A DNA stretch of 64,000 nucleotides from Malaciobacter pacificus (lineage in GTDB: Bacteria; Campylobacterota; Campylobacteria; Campylobacterales; Arcobacteraceae). The position numbers and the translations under genes are program-made. Location: positions 248,001 to 312,000 of the forward strand of contig NZ_CP035928.1 in assembly GCF_004214795.1 (NCBI RefSeq), written 5' to 3'. The notes beneath the pieces were generated by a model, which saw only the letters and a program-made list of their open reading frames with translations, was not told where the DNA came from and did no database searches. Below are positions 35,132-45,315 of the stretch, in pieces. The first letter of the stretch is position 1. The number at the start of each line of letters is the position of its first letter.

Positions 35132-35755
35132 TTAGATTACTTTTCCCTCTTGACCTTTTATAAGTCTTACAATATTTGGAATATGTTTGTAGTATATTAT
35201 AAACGCAATTAAATACATAGGTACATTAGAACCAACATTTAATCCATCATTTATAAAACTTGCACTTATGATAACGGCAGTTAATCCAAGAAGTGAAGAT
35301 AGTGAAGATATTTTTAGAACTTTTGCACATATTATCCAAACAGCAGCTCCTATTAATGTAGCAATTGGTATAAGAGCAATATAAACACCAAGTCCAGTTG
35401 CAACACCTTTTCCACCTTCTAATCCTAAGTATATAGAATAACAGTGCCCTAATACAGATAGAACTGCAATTCCCCAAAGTGTAGAATCACTAACACCATA
35501 AGCCATAGCTATTAAAATTACAACTGTTCCTTTTAAAGCATCAAGTATAACTGTAGCAATTCCAAGTTTCTTAGCTAAGCTAGGATTTGTTTCTTTTACA
35601 ACCCTTAATACATTTGTAGCACCAATACTTTTACTTCCTGCACTTTTTATATCAACATCTGCAAATGTTTTTGCTAAGATAAGACCAAATGGGATTGACC
35701 CAACTAAGTAAGCAGCAACTAAAAACAGTACATTTGTATTTGTTAAAAAATCCAT
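35132..35755 (-). CDS. plsY: Glycerol-3-phosphate acyltransferase
   Basis: PlsY uses acyl phosphate to acylate glycerol-3-phosphate in phospholipid synthesis. The 207-residue inner-membrane protein has about five helices and the motifs GSIPFGLILAK, GSKSIGATNVLRV and GGKGVATGLG (the phosphate-binding loop). It is divergent from nadA. Confidence 0.95.
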   Translation of the reverse strand: MDFLTNTNVLFLVAAYLVGSIPFGLILAKTFADVDIKSAGSKSIGATNVLRVVKETNPSLAKKLGIATVILDALKGTVVILIAMAYGVSDSTLWGIAVLSVLGHCYSIYLGLEGGKGVATGLGVYIALIPIATLIGAAVWIICAKVLKISSLSSLLGLTAVIISASFINDGLNVGSNVPMYLIAFIIYYKHIPNIVRLIKGQEGKVI

Positions 35756-35842
35756 TTATTACCTTTAGTAATCATATAATTAAATGAGATTGTAACTAAA
35801 ATTTTGTTATATTCACATTTAATTAATTGAAGAAGGTCTATT

Positions 35843-36832
35843 TTGAATTTAAAAGAAGAGATTATAAAGTTAAAAGAAGAGTTAGACGTAACTTTAGTAG
35901 CACACTTTTATCAAAGAGATGAAGTGTTTGATTTAGCTGATATTACAGGAGACTCATTAGAACTTGCTAAAAAAGCAATTGCAACGGACTCAAAATTTAT
36001 TGTATTTTGTGGTGTTGGTTTTATGGGAGAGAGTGTTAAAGTAATGGATACCTCAAAAAGAGTTCTTATGCCAAAAATTGCATGTTGTGCAATGGCAAGA
36101 ATGATTGATGAAGGTTACTATGAACAAAACTTGAAAACTATGAATGAAGCAGGAATATCAAATGATGATATTCTACCTATTACATATATCAACTCAAGTG
36201 CTGCTGTTAAAGCAAGAGTTGGTCAAATGGGTGGATTAGTTTGTACTTCATCAAATGCTTATAAAATCATTGAAAAAGGTTTAGAATCTGGTAAAAAGAT
36301 TTTCTTTGTTCCAGATAGATGTTTAGGTCAAAACTTTGCAAAACAAATGGGGCTTAAGTCTGCAGTTGTTGGAGATGGAACGGATTTAAAAGAAGCTGAT
36401 ATTATCTGTTATAATGGATTTTGTTCTGTTCACCAGCAGTTCAATGTTGAAGATATTGAATTTTATAGAGAAAAATATCCTGATATTTTAGTTGCTGTTC
36501 ATCCTGAGTGTGACCCAAGTGTTTGTGATGCAGCTGATTTTGTAGGTTCTACTTCGCAACTTATTACTTATATCAAAGATTTACCACTTGAACAAAAAGT
36601 AGTAGTTGGTACGGAGTTTAATATGGTAAATAGATTAAGAGAAAAAAATACATATATCTTAAGCTCAACTAAACCTGAATGTCCAACTATGAATGAGACA
36701 ACACTTGAAGATGTTTATAGAACATTAAAATCAATAAAAGAAGATAATATTTCAAAAGAGAATGAAATATTTGTTAGTGAAGATACAGCAAAATGGGCAA
36801 AAGTTGCTTTAGAAAGGATGTTTGAAGTATGA
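35843..36832 (+). CDS. nadA: Quinolinate synthase
   Basis: NadA joins iminoaspartate and dihydroxyacetone phosphate into quinolinate using a [4Fe-4S] cluster. Likely ligands are Cys81 or 82 (KIACCAM), Cys194 (NGFCSVH) and the Cys in KPECPTMN. The start appears to be the TTG at 35843, eight bases after GAAGG; the usual N-terminal motif VAHFYQRDEV follows. 329 residues, normal length. Overlaps nadC by four bases (ATGA). Confidence 0.96.
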   Translation: MNLKEEIIKLKEELDVTLVAHFYQRDEVFDLADITGDSLELAKKAIATDSKFIVFCGVGFMGESVKVMDTSKRVLMPKIACCAMARMIDEGYYEQNLKTMNEAGISNDDILPITYINSSAAVKARVGQMGGLVCTSSNAYKIIEKGLESGKKIFFVPDRCLGQNFAKQMGLKSAVVGDGTDLKEADIICYNGFCSVHQQFNVEDIEFYREKYPDILVAVHPECDPSVCDAADFVGSTSQLITYIKDLPLEQKVVVGTEFNMVNRLREKNTYILSSTKPECPTMNETTLEDVYRTLKSIKEDNISKENEIFVSEDTAKWAKVALERMFEV

Positions 36833-37650
36833 TTAATATTAAGAAGTTCGTGAAAAATGCTATTATAGAAGATAATGGTAGGGGAGATTTATTCTTTGAT
36901 GTTGCACCAAAAGGTAGATTTACAGCAAAAGCTATTTCTAAAAGTGATGGTATCTTAGCAGGTGTACAGTATGCTAAAGTATTAGCTAGAACTGAAAAAT
37001 TTGACTGTAAATTTTTAAAACATGATGGTGATGAGATTAAAAAGGGTGATGTTATTGCAGAACTTGAAGGAAAAGCATCTATTCTATTATCTTCTGAGCG
37101 AACTTTTTTAAATATGCTTCAACATGCAAGTGGTATTGCTACTAGTGCAAATAAGTACGCAAAGCTTATTGAAAATACAGGTGTTGTATTACTTGATACT
37201 AGAAAAACAAGACCACAACTTAGAGACTTTGAAAAGTATGCATCAAGAATAGGTGGTGCTATAAATCACAGACTTGGACTTGATGATTGTTTAATGCTTA
37301 AAGATACTCACTTAAGAACTATTAAGGATTTAGGAGAGTTTATTAAAAAAGCAAGAAAAAGAATCTCTTGGGTAACTAAAATTGAGATTGAGTGTGAAAC
37401 ATTTGATCAAGTAAAAGAGGCGATGAAAGCTGGTGGAGATATTATTATGTGTGATAATATGCAACCTGAACAAATATTAGAAGTTGTTAAATACAGAGAT
37501 GAAAATTTTCCTCATGTTTTACTAGAAGCTAGTGGAAATATCGATACAACAACTATTCAATCATACGCTGCAACGGGAGTTGATGCTATTAGTAGTGGAA
37601 GTATAATCCATCAAGCTACTTGGTTAGATTTTTCAATGAAGTTTGATTAA
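36829..37650 (+). CDS. nadC: Nicotinate-nucleotide pyrophosphorylase (carboxylating)
   Basis: NadC turns quinolinate and PRPP into nicotinate mononucleotide, the step after NadA. The 273-residue enzyme has LLDTRKTRPQLRDFEKYA (substrate-binding Arg and Lys), HRLGLDDCLMLKDTH, and a C-terminal GVDAISSGSIIH phosphate loop. Coupled to nadA by an ATGA overlap. Confidence 0.96.
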   Translation: MINIKKFVKNAIIEDNGRGDLFFDVAPKGRFTAKAISKSDGILAGVQYAKVLARTEKFDCKFLKHDGDEIKKGDVIAELEGKASILLSSERTFLNMLQHASGIATSANKYAKLIENTGVVLLDTRKTRPQLRDFEKYASRIGGAINHRLGLDDCLMLKDTHLRTIKDLGEFIKKARKRISWVTKIEIECETFDQVKEAMKAGGDIIMCDNMQPEQILEVVKYRDENFPHVLLEASGNIDTTTIQSYAATGVDAISSGSIIHQATWLDFSMKFD

Positions 37651-37713
37651 TAATAGTGGTTAACTTTTGGTTAGTTTTGAAATAGTAGTATGTAAAGAAT
37701 AAAGGTTTAAAAT

Positions 37714-38694
37714 ATGAAGAAGGATTTTATAGTTAATAATAAAGTAGATATGAGTGAATACTCTAAAGCTTTGAAATTAATTGAAAAAAGTAGATATATA
37801 CTTATTGTAACTCATGTAAATCCTGACCCTGATTCTATAGGTTCAGCATTGGCTTTGTCAAATTTATTTTATGAAAATAAGATTAAGCATAAGGTTTTTA
37901 ACGTAAGTTCAGATTTGCCTCAAAACTTGGATTTTATTCCAAAGTTTGACAAAATTACTGACCAACTACCTAAGTTTTTCGATTTAGTAATTAGTGTAGA
38001 TTGTGGAACTAAAAAAAGATTAGGAATTGATATTGACCCTAATATACCGCTTATAAATTTTGACCACCATAAATCTAATGATAGTTTTGGTGATGTAAAT
38101 ATTGTAGATTGTATGAAAAGTTCAACAGCAGAATTAGTATTTGAGTTTTTTAAACATAATGGATTATATATTACTAAAAATTCAGCAACGGCACTTTATG
38201 TTGGAATTTATGATGACACACTAGCTTTTAGTTTAGGTAGATGTGATGAGGTTACTTTTGAAAAAGTTAATTTTTTAGTTGAGTGTGGTGCAAACCCATC
38301 TGATATAGCAAATAAACTTTTAAGAAGAGACTCTTTAGCAAAATATAGAATTATTCCAAAAGTATTGGAGAGTTTATCTTTATATAAAGAAGGAAGTGTA
38401 GCTTCTATAATAGCTCTTCCTCAATGGTTTGAAGAAACGGGAGCTCACAATAGAGATTGTGAAGATGCTTTAGATATGGTTATGAGTATTGCTATAGTAA
38501 AAGTAGCATTTTTTATTAGAATAGTTAATGGTTCAGCTAGGGTTTCATTAAGATCTAAAGGTTCTGTTGATGTATCAAAGGTGGCTCAAAACTTTGGTGG
38601 TGGAGGTCATTTAAATGCTGCAGGTTGTAGTATAGATATTTTAGATGTAAATAAAGCAAAAGAAATAGTATTAAAGGAAGTTCTTGAGATTTAA
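37714..38694 (+). CDS. DHH-family phosphoesterase (NrnA-like)
   Basis: This 326-residue enzyme has the DHH-domain metal motifs THVNPDPDSIGSALAL, a DCG motif in ISVDCGTKK, and FDHHKSND, followed by a C-terminal DHHA1 domain with FGGGGHLNAAG. NrnA relatives degrade short oligoribonucleotides (nanoRNA) or hydrolyse 3'-phosphoadenosine 5'-phosphate. It overlaps the next gene by eleven bases and starts a long plus-strand operon. Confidence 0.88.
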   Translation: MKKDFIVNNKVDMSEYSKALKLIEKSRYILIVTHVNPDPDSIGSALALSNLFYENKIKHKVFNVSSDLPQNLDFIPKFDKITDQLPKFFDLVISVDCGTKKRLGIDIDPNIPLINFDHHKSNDSFGDVNIVDCMKSSTAELVFEFFKHNGLYITKNSATALYVGIYDDTLAFSLGRCDEVTFEKVNFLVECGANPSDIANKLLRRDSLAKYRIIPKVLESLSLYKEGSVASIIALPQWFEETGAHNRDCEDALDMVMSIAIVKVAFFIRIVNGSARVSLRSKGSVDVSKVAQNFGGGGHLNAAGCSIDILDVNKAKEIVLKEVLEI

Positions 38695-40066
38695 TAACAA
38701 AAGAGAGAATAAAGCTAAAAAGTTTTTATTATTTTTATTAGTAGTGTTAGTTTTAGGTGCAATAGCATTTGTATTTTTTTCACCAATGTTTGAAAAAAAT
38801 TCTCCTAAAATATCAATAAAAGATGATATTTACTGGAATTTAAAAACCCCTTTAAAAATAAATTTAAGTGATGATACTGAAATCAAAGATTTTGAAATAA
38901 TTTATAAAGATGAACAAAATGAGATTAGATTAGATACGCAAGTAATTAATAAATCAAAAGGTTCAATCGATTTAAATATTATTGCTCCTAAAACCATGGA
39001 AAACTATAAACCAACATCTGCTTTACTTAAAATAAAAGTTAGTGACACAAGTAAGTGGAACTTTTTTATGGGAAATGAGATAAAAAAAGAAGTTAAACTA
39101 AAAATTGATAAAAAAAGTCCCATAGCAAATGTTATTTCAAATACATACTTAATAAAACAAGGTGGAAGTGCTGCTGTTGTAGTTGAAGTTAAAGATGAAA
39201 ATTTAAAAGATATGTATATATCATTTAATAATGAAGAGAGATTTGAATTAATACCTTTTTATAAAGAAAATTTTTATATGGCTATTATTGCATGGCCAAT
39301 TTATATAGAAGAGTTTAAACAAGTAAATTTAGTGGCAGTTGATGAAGCGCAAAATAAGTCAGTTACAAAAGTTCCATTATATATAAAATATTTAGAGCCA
39401 AAAATTGATACACTAAAAATTTCAGATGACTTTGTAAATAGAGTTAGTAAAAATGTATTACAAAAAAGTGGTATGGATATCCCAAATAGTCAAGATGAAA
39501 TTTTTGTGAAGGCAAATAAAACTTTGAGAAAAGTAAATGTTGATACTGTTAAAAATGAAACTAGAAAAAAAATGAGTAGGGAAAAAGTTTCAAATTTTGA
39601 TTTAAATACATTTAAAAGATTACCTTCATCTATGAGATTTGCTTCATATGGTGAAAGAAGGCATTACACTTATAATGGCAAAAAAATAGATGAAGCATGG
39701 CATTTAGGAATTGATTGGGCAAGTGTAAAAAAAGCAAAAATTTTTACATCAAATGATGGAAAAGTGATTTTTAATGATTATCTAGGAATTTATGGGGATA
39801 CTTTAATTATAGATCATGGATTTGGATTAGCTACATTATATGCCCATACTAGTAGAGCAGCTGTATCTTTAAATCAAGAAGTAAAAGCAGGTGAGCACAT
39901 AGCAAATACTGGTTCGACAGGAGCTGTATTTGGAGATCATTTACACTTTGGAGTTTTAGTTCAAGGAATTGAAGTTAATCCTGAAGAGTGGTTGAGTAAA
40001 TTCTGGATTAGGGAAAATATTACAAAAATAATTAACAATTCAATGGAAGTGATAAAAAGCAAATGA
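38684..40066 (+). CDS. M23-family (LytM) peptidase, membrane-anchored
   Basis: The 460-residue protein has one N-terminal helix (about 13-32) after a basic stretch, a long extracytoplasmic region and a C-terminal LytM domain. Metal and catalytic residues are seen in WHLGIDWAS, LYAHTS and GDHLHFGVL, the HxH motif. This agrees with a zinc endopeptidase that cuts peptidoglycan cross-bridges. It starts at TTG 38684, behind AAGGAAG and inside the DHH gene. Family members set helical cell shape in Campylobacter and Helicobacter; that role here is inference. Confidence 0.88.
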   Translation: MRFNNKRENKAKKFLLFLLVVLVLGAIAFVFFSPMFEKNSPKISIKDDIYWNLKTPLKINLSDDTEIKDFEIIYKDEQNEIRLDTQVINKSKGSIDLNIIAPKTMENYKPTSALLKIKVSDTSKWNFFMGNEIKKEVKLKIDKKSPIANVISNTYLIKQGGSAAVVVEVKDENLKDMYISFNNEERFELIPFYKENFYMAIIAWPIYIEEFKQVNLVAVDEAQNKSVTKVPLYIKYLEPKIDTLKISDDFVNRVSKNVLQKSGMDIPNSQDEIFVKANKTLRKVNVDTVKNETRKKMSREKVSNFDLNTFKRLPSSMRFASYGERRHYTYNGKKIDEAWHLGIDWASVKKAKIFTSNDGKVIFNDYLGIYGDTLIIDHGFGLATLYAHTSRAAVSLNQEVKAGEHIANTGSTGAVFGDHLHFGVLVQGIEVNPEEWLSKFWIRENITKIINNSMEVIKSK

Positions 40067-40968
40067 AACAAAGAACTATAGCAAAAAGTGTAGAAATTGT
40101 AGGAATAGGGCTTCACAAAGGAGTTCCTGTAAAAATGAGACTAGAACCTCTTGATAGTGATATGGGAATTGTTTTTTATAGATCTGATGCAGGAGTTACA
40201 ATTCCAGTTAAAAGAGAGTTTGTTGTTGATACAAAAATGGCAACAGTTATTGGAAAAGATGATGTTGTTGTTTCTACAATAGAACACTTATTATCAGCTG
40301 TTTATGCATATGGTATTGATAACCTTAGAATTATAATTGATAATGATGAAGTACCAGTTCTAGATGGAAGTTCTTCAGGATATTGTATGCTGATTGAAGA
40401 AGCTGGAATTAAAGAGCTTGAAAAGAGTAAAAAAGCAATAAAGATAAAAAAAGAGGTTGAAGTAACAACACCTGAGGGTAAAAGAGTTTGTTTAAAGCCA
40501 TCTAATAGAATAGTATATGATTTTAAAATTAAGTTTGACCATCCAGCCATTGGTGAACAAGATTTTCATTTTGATTATTCAATTGAAGAGTATAAAGAAA
40601 ATATCTCAAGGGCAAGAACTTTTGGGTTTTTGCATGAAGTACAATATCTAAGAAGTATTGGTTTAGCTCAAGGTGGGTCTATGGAAAATGCAATTGTACT
40701 AGACCAGAGTAAAGTTTTAAATCCTGAAGGCTTAAGATTTGATGATGAGTTTGTAAGACACAAAATTCTTGATGCAGTTGGAGATATGGCTTTATTAGAA
40801 TATACTTTAGTTGGAGAGTATGATGCAATTGCAGGAAGTCATCATTTAAATCACTTATTAACTAAAAAACTTTATGAAGATGAATCAAATTATGAAATTA
40901 TTGATTTAGAAGAGGCTAATAGTGAAGCTAAAGTATTTGAACTAGCTTATTCAAAAGTAGAAGCATAG
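40063..40968 (+). CDS. lpxC: UDP-3-O-acyl-N-acetylglucosamine deacetylase
   Basis: LpxC makes the committed step of lipid A synthesis. The 301-residue zinc enzyme has the metal ligands His in STIEHLLSAVY, and His and Asp in HKILDAVGD, with the catalytic HH in AGSHHLNH. Coupled to the M23 gene by an ATGA overlap. Confidence 0.96.
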   Translation: MKQRTIAKSVEIVGIGLHKGVPVKMRLEPLDSDMGIVFYRSDAGVTIPVKREFVVDTKMATVIGKDDVVVSTIEHLLSAVYAYGIDNLRIIIDNDEVPVLDGSSSGYCMLIEEAGIKELEKSKKAIKIKKEVEVTTPEGKRVCLKPSNRIVYDFKIKFDHPAIGEQDFHFDYSIEEYKENISRARTFGFLHEVQYLRSIGLAQGGSMENAIVLDQSKVLNPEGLRFDDEFVRHKILDAVGDMALLEYTLVGEYDAIAGSHHLNHLLTKKLYEDESNYEIIDLEEANSEAKVFELAYSKVEA

Positions 40969-40976
40969 GAAAAAAC

Positions 40977-41429
40977 TTGATTGAAGTCTTAGTTATAACA
41001 ATCTCTAATCCTTTATTAATTGGGATTTACGAAAATAATAAATTAATAAAAGAGTATAAATTAGAAGGTAAGACCTCTGATTTATTACCAACACTATTTG
41101 AAGAACTACTTAGTACTTATGATATAAAAAGATTAAATTATGTAAATACTCCGGGTTCATTTATGGCTATAAAAGTTGCTTATGTTTTTTTAAAAACAAT
41201 AGCTATTACGAAAAAACTTCAATTTAGAGCCATTGATGGCTTTGAATTTAACGAAAATTCTCCAATAAAAGCTTTAGGTAAAAAATATTTCATAAAAGAT
41301 GAAAATAAAATTAAAGTAGACTTTTTAGAAAAAGATAGTATAATACGCGATTTTAAATTACCTTTAAGTATAGAAAATATAAATTTTAATAATCAAACAC
41401 TGCCAATATATAATTTACCAGCTGTTTAA
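40977..41429 (+). CDS. tsaB: Short TsaB-like protein
   Basis: This 150-residue protein keeps the ASKHA-type N-terminal region of TsaB, a partner of TsaD in making t6A on tRNA: a short N-terminal strand pair, and NTPGSFMAIKVAYVFLKTIA matching the GPGSFTGxR signature. It lacks most of the second half seen in full-length TsaB (about 230 residues). The start is TTG 40977 after AGGA. The same place, between lpxC and thrB, holds a similar gene in Campylobacter. Confidence 0.7.
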   Translation: MIEVLVITISNPLLIGIYENNKLIKEYKLEGKTSDLLPTLFEELLSTYDIKRLNYVNTPGSFMAIKVAYVFLKTIAITKKLQFRAIDGFEFNENSPIKALGKKYFIKDENKIKVDFLEKDSIIRDFKLPLSIENINFNNQTLPIYNLPAV

Positions 41430-41440
41430 GAAGGAAATAA

Positions 41441-42322
41441 ATGAGAGTAAGCGTTCCAGCTACTAGTGCCAATTTAGGGCCAGGTTTTGATACACTAGGT
41501 TTAGCAATTGCTATGAAAAACCAAGTTGTAATAAAGCCATCAAAATTTCATAGTGTGTCATTAAGAGGTGAAGGTTCTAATAATCCTGCACTAAAAGATA
41601 ACAATATGTTTATCTCGATTTTTAATGATTTTTATCATAATTTAACACACAAAAAAAGAAACTTTAGATTTGAATTCCAAAATGAAGTACCTCTTTCAAG
41701 AGGTTTAGGTAGTTCATCTGCTGTGATTGTTTCAGCAATTGCAAGTGCTTATGCAATTGAGGGAATAAAATTAGAAAAACAAAAACTATTAAATTTAGCA
41801 CTTGCTTATGAAAATCATCCTGATAATATAACTCCTGCAGTTATGGGTGGCTTTAATGTTGCAACAGTTCAAGATAATGAGGTTAGATTTTTAAATAAAT
41901 CAATTCCAAAAGTTTTAAAAGCAGTTGTAGTAATTCCTAATAGACCAATATCAACACAGCTTTCAAGAAAGGCACTACCATACAAATACTCAAAAGAGGA
42001 TGTAATTTATAATATATCTCACTCTTCTTTATTAACTGCTGCTTTTATGAGTGAAAATTGGGATATGTTAAAATGTGCTTCTCAAGATATGATTCATCAA
42101 AAATATAGAATGAAACATATGCCAGAACTTTTTGATGTTCAAAAAACTGCCTTAAGTAATGGTTCTTTAATGAGTACGTTATCAGGATCTGGTTCAACAC
42201 TATTTTCAGTGGCTTATGTAGATGATTCAAGAAAATTGGAAAAAGCATTAAAGCAAAAATTTCCTCACTTTAAAGTATTTACATGTGACTTTGATAATGT
42301 TGGTGTAAGAATAGATTTATAA
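41441..42322 (+). CDS. thrB: Homoserine kinase
   Basis: ThrB phosphorylates homoserine on the way to threonine. The 293-residue GHMP kinase has the N-terminal [16 protein letters not shown], the ATP-binding [16 protein letters not shown], and the C-terminal [13 protein letters not shown]. An AGAAGGAAATAA ribosome binding site precedes the ATG. Confidence 0.95.
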   Translation: MRVSVPATSANLGPGFDTLGLAIAMKNQVVIKPSKFHSVSLRGEGSNNPALKDNNMFISIFNDFYHNLTHKKRNFRFEFQNEVPLSRGLGSSSAVIVSAIASAYAIEGIKLEKQKLLNLALAYENHPDNITPAVMGGFNVATVQDNEVRFLNKSIPKVLKAVVVIPNRPISTQLSRKALPYKYSKEDVIYNISHSSLLTAAFMSENWDMLKCASQDMIHQKYRMKHMPELFDVQKTALSNGSLMSTLSGSGSTLFSVAYVDDSRKLEKALKQKFPHFKVFTCDFDNVGVRIDL

Positions 42323-42357
42323 GTTTTTGGAAATTAAGAACATTTAGGGTATAATAA

Positions 42358-42633
42358 TTGGCTAATTTGAAAAAGATCTTAAGAACTTGTATTGTTTGTA
42401 GAAAAAAATTCGAACAAAAAGAGTTATTAAGATTTAAATGTGAAAATGAAAAACTTGTGCAATATAACAACTATGGTAGAAGTTTTTATATTTGTGAGAC
42501 TTGTTCAAAACAGATTCAAACGGATTTAAAAGTAAAAGATTTAAAACGATTGGAAAAAATACTAAACAAAGAGTGTAAAAGTAAAAATAACTTTGTTACA
42601 CAACTTAAGGAGATACTAACAGATGTCAGATAA
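42358..42633 (+). CDS. YlxR-family RNA-binding protein (DUF448)
   Basis: This 91-residue basic protein has RTCIVCRKKFEQKELLRF, the family's zinc-ribbon-like Cys pair, and GRSFYICETC. It lies before infB, as in most bacteria; YlxR members bind RNA or nucleoid and affect transcription, but the exact role is debated. The start TTG at 42358 overlaps a TATAAT at 42350-42355, so a later TTG at 42367 is also possible. It overlaps infB by eleven bases. Confidence 0.85.
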   Translation: MANLKKILRTCIVCRKKFEQKELLRFKCENEKLVQYNNYGRSFYICETCSKQIQTDLKVKDLKRLEKILNKECKSKNNFVTQLKEILTDVR

Positions 42634-45313
42634 AGTAAGAGTTTATGAAATTGCAGAAGAGGCAGGGGCTAGCAGTCAAGATGTGATTGTAAAAGCAAAA
42701 GATTTAGGAATAGAGCTTAAATCACCTCAAAGTGCGGTATCATTTGAGGATGCTGAAGAGATTGCAAATTACATAATGACTGGTAAAAGTGCAAAATTAG
42801 CTAAAAAAGCACCTGCAAAACCAAAAAAAGAGATTAAAAAAGAAGTAGCTAAGCCTGTAGTTACAGAAGAAAAAGTTGAGAAAAAAGTTGAAGCTGCGAC
42901 TAAATCAACTGAAGTTAAAAAAGTTAATGAAATAAAAAAACCTGCAATTTCTAAACCAAAGCCTGTTACAAGCTCTCAAGTAGAAAAAAAAGAAGAAGAA
43001 AATAAACCTGCAGTTAATCCTGAAAACAAAAATAAGATTGTTCCAAAAAGAAGAGGTTTAAAAATTGTTAAGAAAAACAATCCAAAACCAGCTGAAAAAA
43101 CTGTTAACAACTCTTCTGTAGAGCAAACAGCAAAAAAACCTATGAAATCACTTAGTGAAATTTTAGGTGGAACTGAGACAAAAGAAGAGATAAAAACTAA
43201 AGATATCAAAATTCCACCTGCAAGTGCAGATGCTAAAAAAGCTAAATCTAAAAAAGAGAAGAAGAAACCAAGTCCAAGAGCACATGATCATGGAACTAAA
43301 TTAGATGTAAGCTATTCAGATGACTTTAGAAGTTCAGATGATTCATTATTAGGTGAAGAAGTAGTATTACTTGATATGGATTTAAGTGATAATATTAAAA
43401 TTTTAGATGAACCAAAACCTAACAATAATAACAATAACAAACAATCTAGAAGTTCTAGACCTGCTGCTTTTGGTAATGCTCCAAGAGGATTAAAAAGAGG
43501 TAAGAGAAAGAAAAGAGTTAGAAGAGAAGTTGAAGAGGTAGAAATTACTGAAGTAACAATTCCTGAAGATATCAGAGTTTATGAATTTGCAGAAGCTTGT
43601 GGTAAAAGTGCTGCTGAAGTAATCACTGTGTTATTTGGTTTAGGAATGATGGTTACTAAAAATGACTTCTTAAAACAAGATGAATTAGAAATATTAGGTG
43701 AAGAGTTTGGTATTGAAGTAACTGTTAAAGATGCTTTAGAAGATGCAAATTATGTTGAAGAATACCAAGAAGAAGAGATTGATGATTCAAACTTTGTTAC
43801 AAGACCTCCTGTTGTAACTATTATGGGACACGTTGACCATGGTAAAACTTCTTTACTTGATAAGATTAGAGAATCAAAAGTTGCTGCTGGTGAAGCGGGT
43901 GGAATTACTCAGCATATTTCATCTTACACTGTAGAAAAAGATGGTCAAAAAATTACATTTGTAGATACTCCAGGTCACGCAGCTTTCTCTGAAATGAGAT
44001 CAAGAGGTGCAGATATTACTGATATTATCATTATTGTAGTTGCAGCTGATGATGGTGTTAAACAACAAACTGAAGAGGTTATTTCTCATGCAAAAGCTTC
44101 AGGTTGTCCAATTATTGTTGCTATGAATAAAATTGATAAAGAAGCAGCTAATCCAGATATGGTAAAAGCTCAAATGGCAGAGAGAGATATGACTCCTGTT
44201 GATTGGGGTGGAGAGACTGAATTTATTGGTGTTTCTGCTTTAACTGGTGAAGGAATTGATGATTTATTAGAAAATATTCTTTTACAATCAGAAATTTTAG
44301 AGCTTAAAGCAGACCCAGAAGCTAAAGCAAAAGCTGCAGTTGTTGAAGCATCTTTAGAAAAAGGTAGAGGTCCAGTTGCAACAGTTATTGTTCAAAACGG
44401 TACATTAAAAGTTGGTGATAATATTGTTTGTGATACTACATATGGTAGAGTAAAAGCAATTACTGATGATAATGGAAAACCTATTAAAGAATTAGGTTTA
44501 TCTGAAACTGGTACAGTTTTAGGATTAAATGATATTCCTGTATCTGGTTCTGTAATGGTTGTTCAAGATTCTGATAAAGAAGCTAGAGATATTGCAACTA
44601 AAAGAGCTGAGCATGCAAGAGCTAAAGAGTTGTCAAAATCTACAAAAGTTTCACTTGAAGAGATGAGTGGATTAATTGCAGAAGGTAAAATTAAACAACT
44701 TCCAGTTATTGTTAAAACAGATGTATCTGGTTCACTTGAAGCTATTAAAGGTAGTTTAGAAAAAATCCAAAATGATGAAGTAAAAGTAAAAGTAGTTCAT
44801 GCAGGGGTTGGTGGAATTACTGAATCAGATTTAATTTTAGCAAGTGCATCTGAAGGATGTATTATTTTAGGATTTAATGTAAGACCAACAGGTGCTGTTA
44901 AAAATAAAGCAAAAGCTGATGGTATAACAATTAATACATATTCAATTATTTATGATTTAATTGATGATATTAAAGATACATTATCTGGTATGATGAGTGC
45001 AGTAATTAGAGAAGAAAATACTGGACAAGCTGAAGTTAGAGATACATTTGTAGTTCCAAAAGTTGGAACAGTTGCTGGATGTATTGTAACTGATGGTAAA
45101 GTAATCAGAGGTGGTCATGCTAGAATCATTAGAGATGGTGTTGTAACTTACACTGGTAAAATTTCATCATTAAGAAGATTTAAAGATGATGTTAAAGAAG
45201 TTGGTAATGGTTATGAGTGTGGTATTATGTTTGAAAAATTCAATGACATCAAAAATGGTGACTTCATTGAAACATTCATTCAAATAGAAGAAAAAGTTTC
45301 TATAGACGACTAA
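42623..45313 (+). CDS. infB: Translation initiation factor IF-2
   Basis: IF-2 is the GTPase that brings formyl-Met-tRNA to the 30S subunit. The 896-residue protein has an IF2_N module at about 3-35 (VRVYEIAEEAG), a long Lys/Glu/Pro-rich linker to about 300, a second IF2_N module at about 313-365 (IRVYEFAEACG), G1 GHVDHGKT at 401-408, G3 DTPGH, G4 NKID, then domains II, III and C-terminal C1-C2. Operon with rbfA and rimP. Confidence 0.97.
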   Translation: MSDKVRVYEIAEEAGASSQDVIVKAKDLGIELKSPQSAVSFEDAEEIANYIMTGKSAKLAKKAPAKPKKEIKKEVAKPVVTEEKVEKKVEAATKSTEVKKVNEIKKPAISKPKPVTSSQVEKKEEENKPAVNPENKNKIVPKRRGLKIVKKNNPKPAEKTVNNSSVEQTAKKPMKSLSEILGGTETKEEIKTKDIKIPPASADAKKAKSKKEKKKPSPRAHDHGTKLDVSYSDDFRSSDDSLLGEEVVLLDMDLSDNIKILDEPKPNNNNNNKQSRSSRPAAFGNAPRGLKRGKRKKRVRREVEEVEITEVTIPEDIRVYEFAEACGKSAAEVITVLFGLGMMVTKNDFLKQDELEILGEEFGIEVTVKDALEDANYVEEYQEEEIDDSNFVTRPPVVTIMGHVDHGKTSLLDKIRESKVAAGEAGGITQHISSYTVEKDGQKITFVDTPGHAAFSEMRSRGADITDIIIIVVAADDGVKQQTEEVISHAKASGCPIIVAMNKIDKEAANPDMVKAQMAERDMTPVDWGGETEFIGVSALTGEGIDDLLENILLQSEILELKADPEAKAKAAVVEASLEKGRGPVATVIVQNGTLKVGDNIVCDTTYGRVKAITDDNGKPIKELGLSETGTVLGLNDIPVSGSVMVVQDSDKEARDIATKRAEHARAKELSKSTKVSLEEMSGLIAEGKIKQLPVIVKTDVSGSLEAIKGSLEKIQNDEVKVKVVHAGVGGITESDLILASASEGCIILGFNVRPTGAVKNKAKADGITINTYSIIYDLIDDIKDTLSGMMSAVIREENTGQAEVRDTFVVPKVGTVAGCIVTDGKVIRGGHARIIRDGVVTYTGKISSLRRFKDDVKEVGNGYECGIMFEKFNDIKNGDFIETFIQIEEKVSIDD

Positions 45314-45315
45314 TA

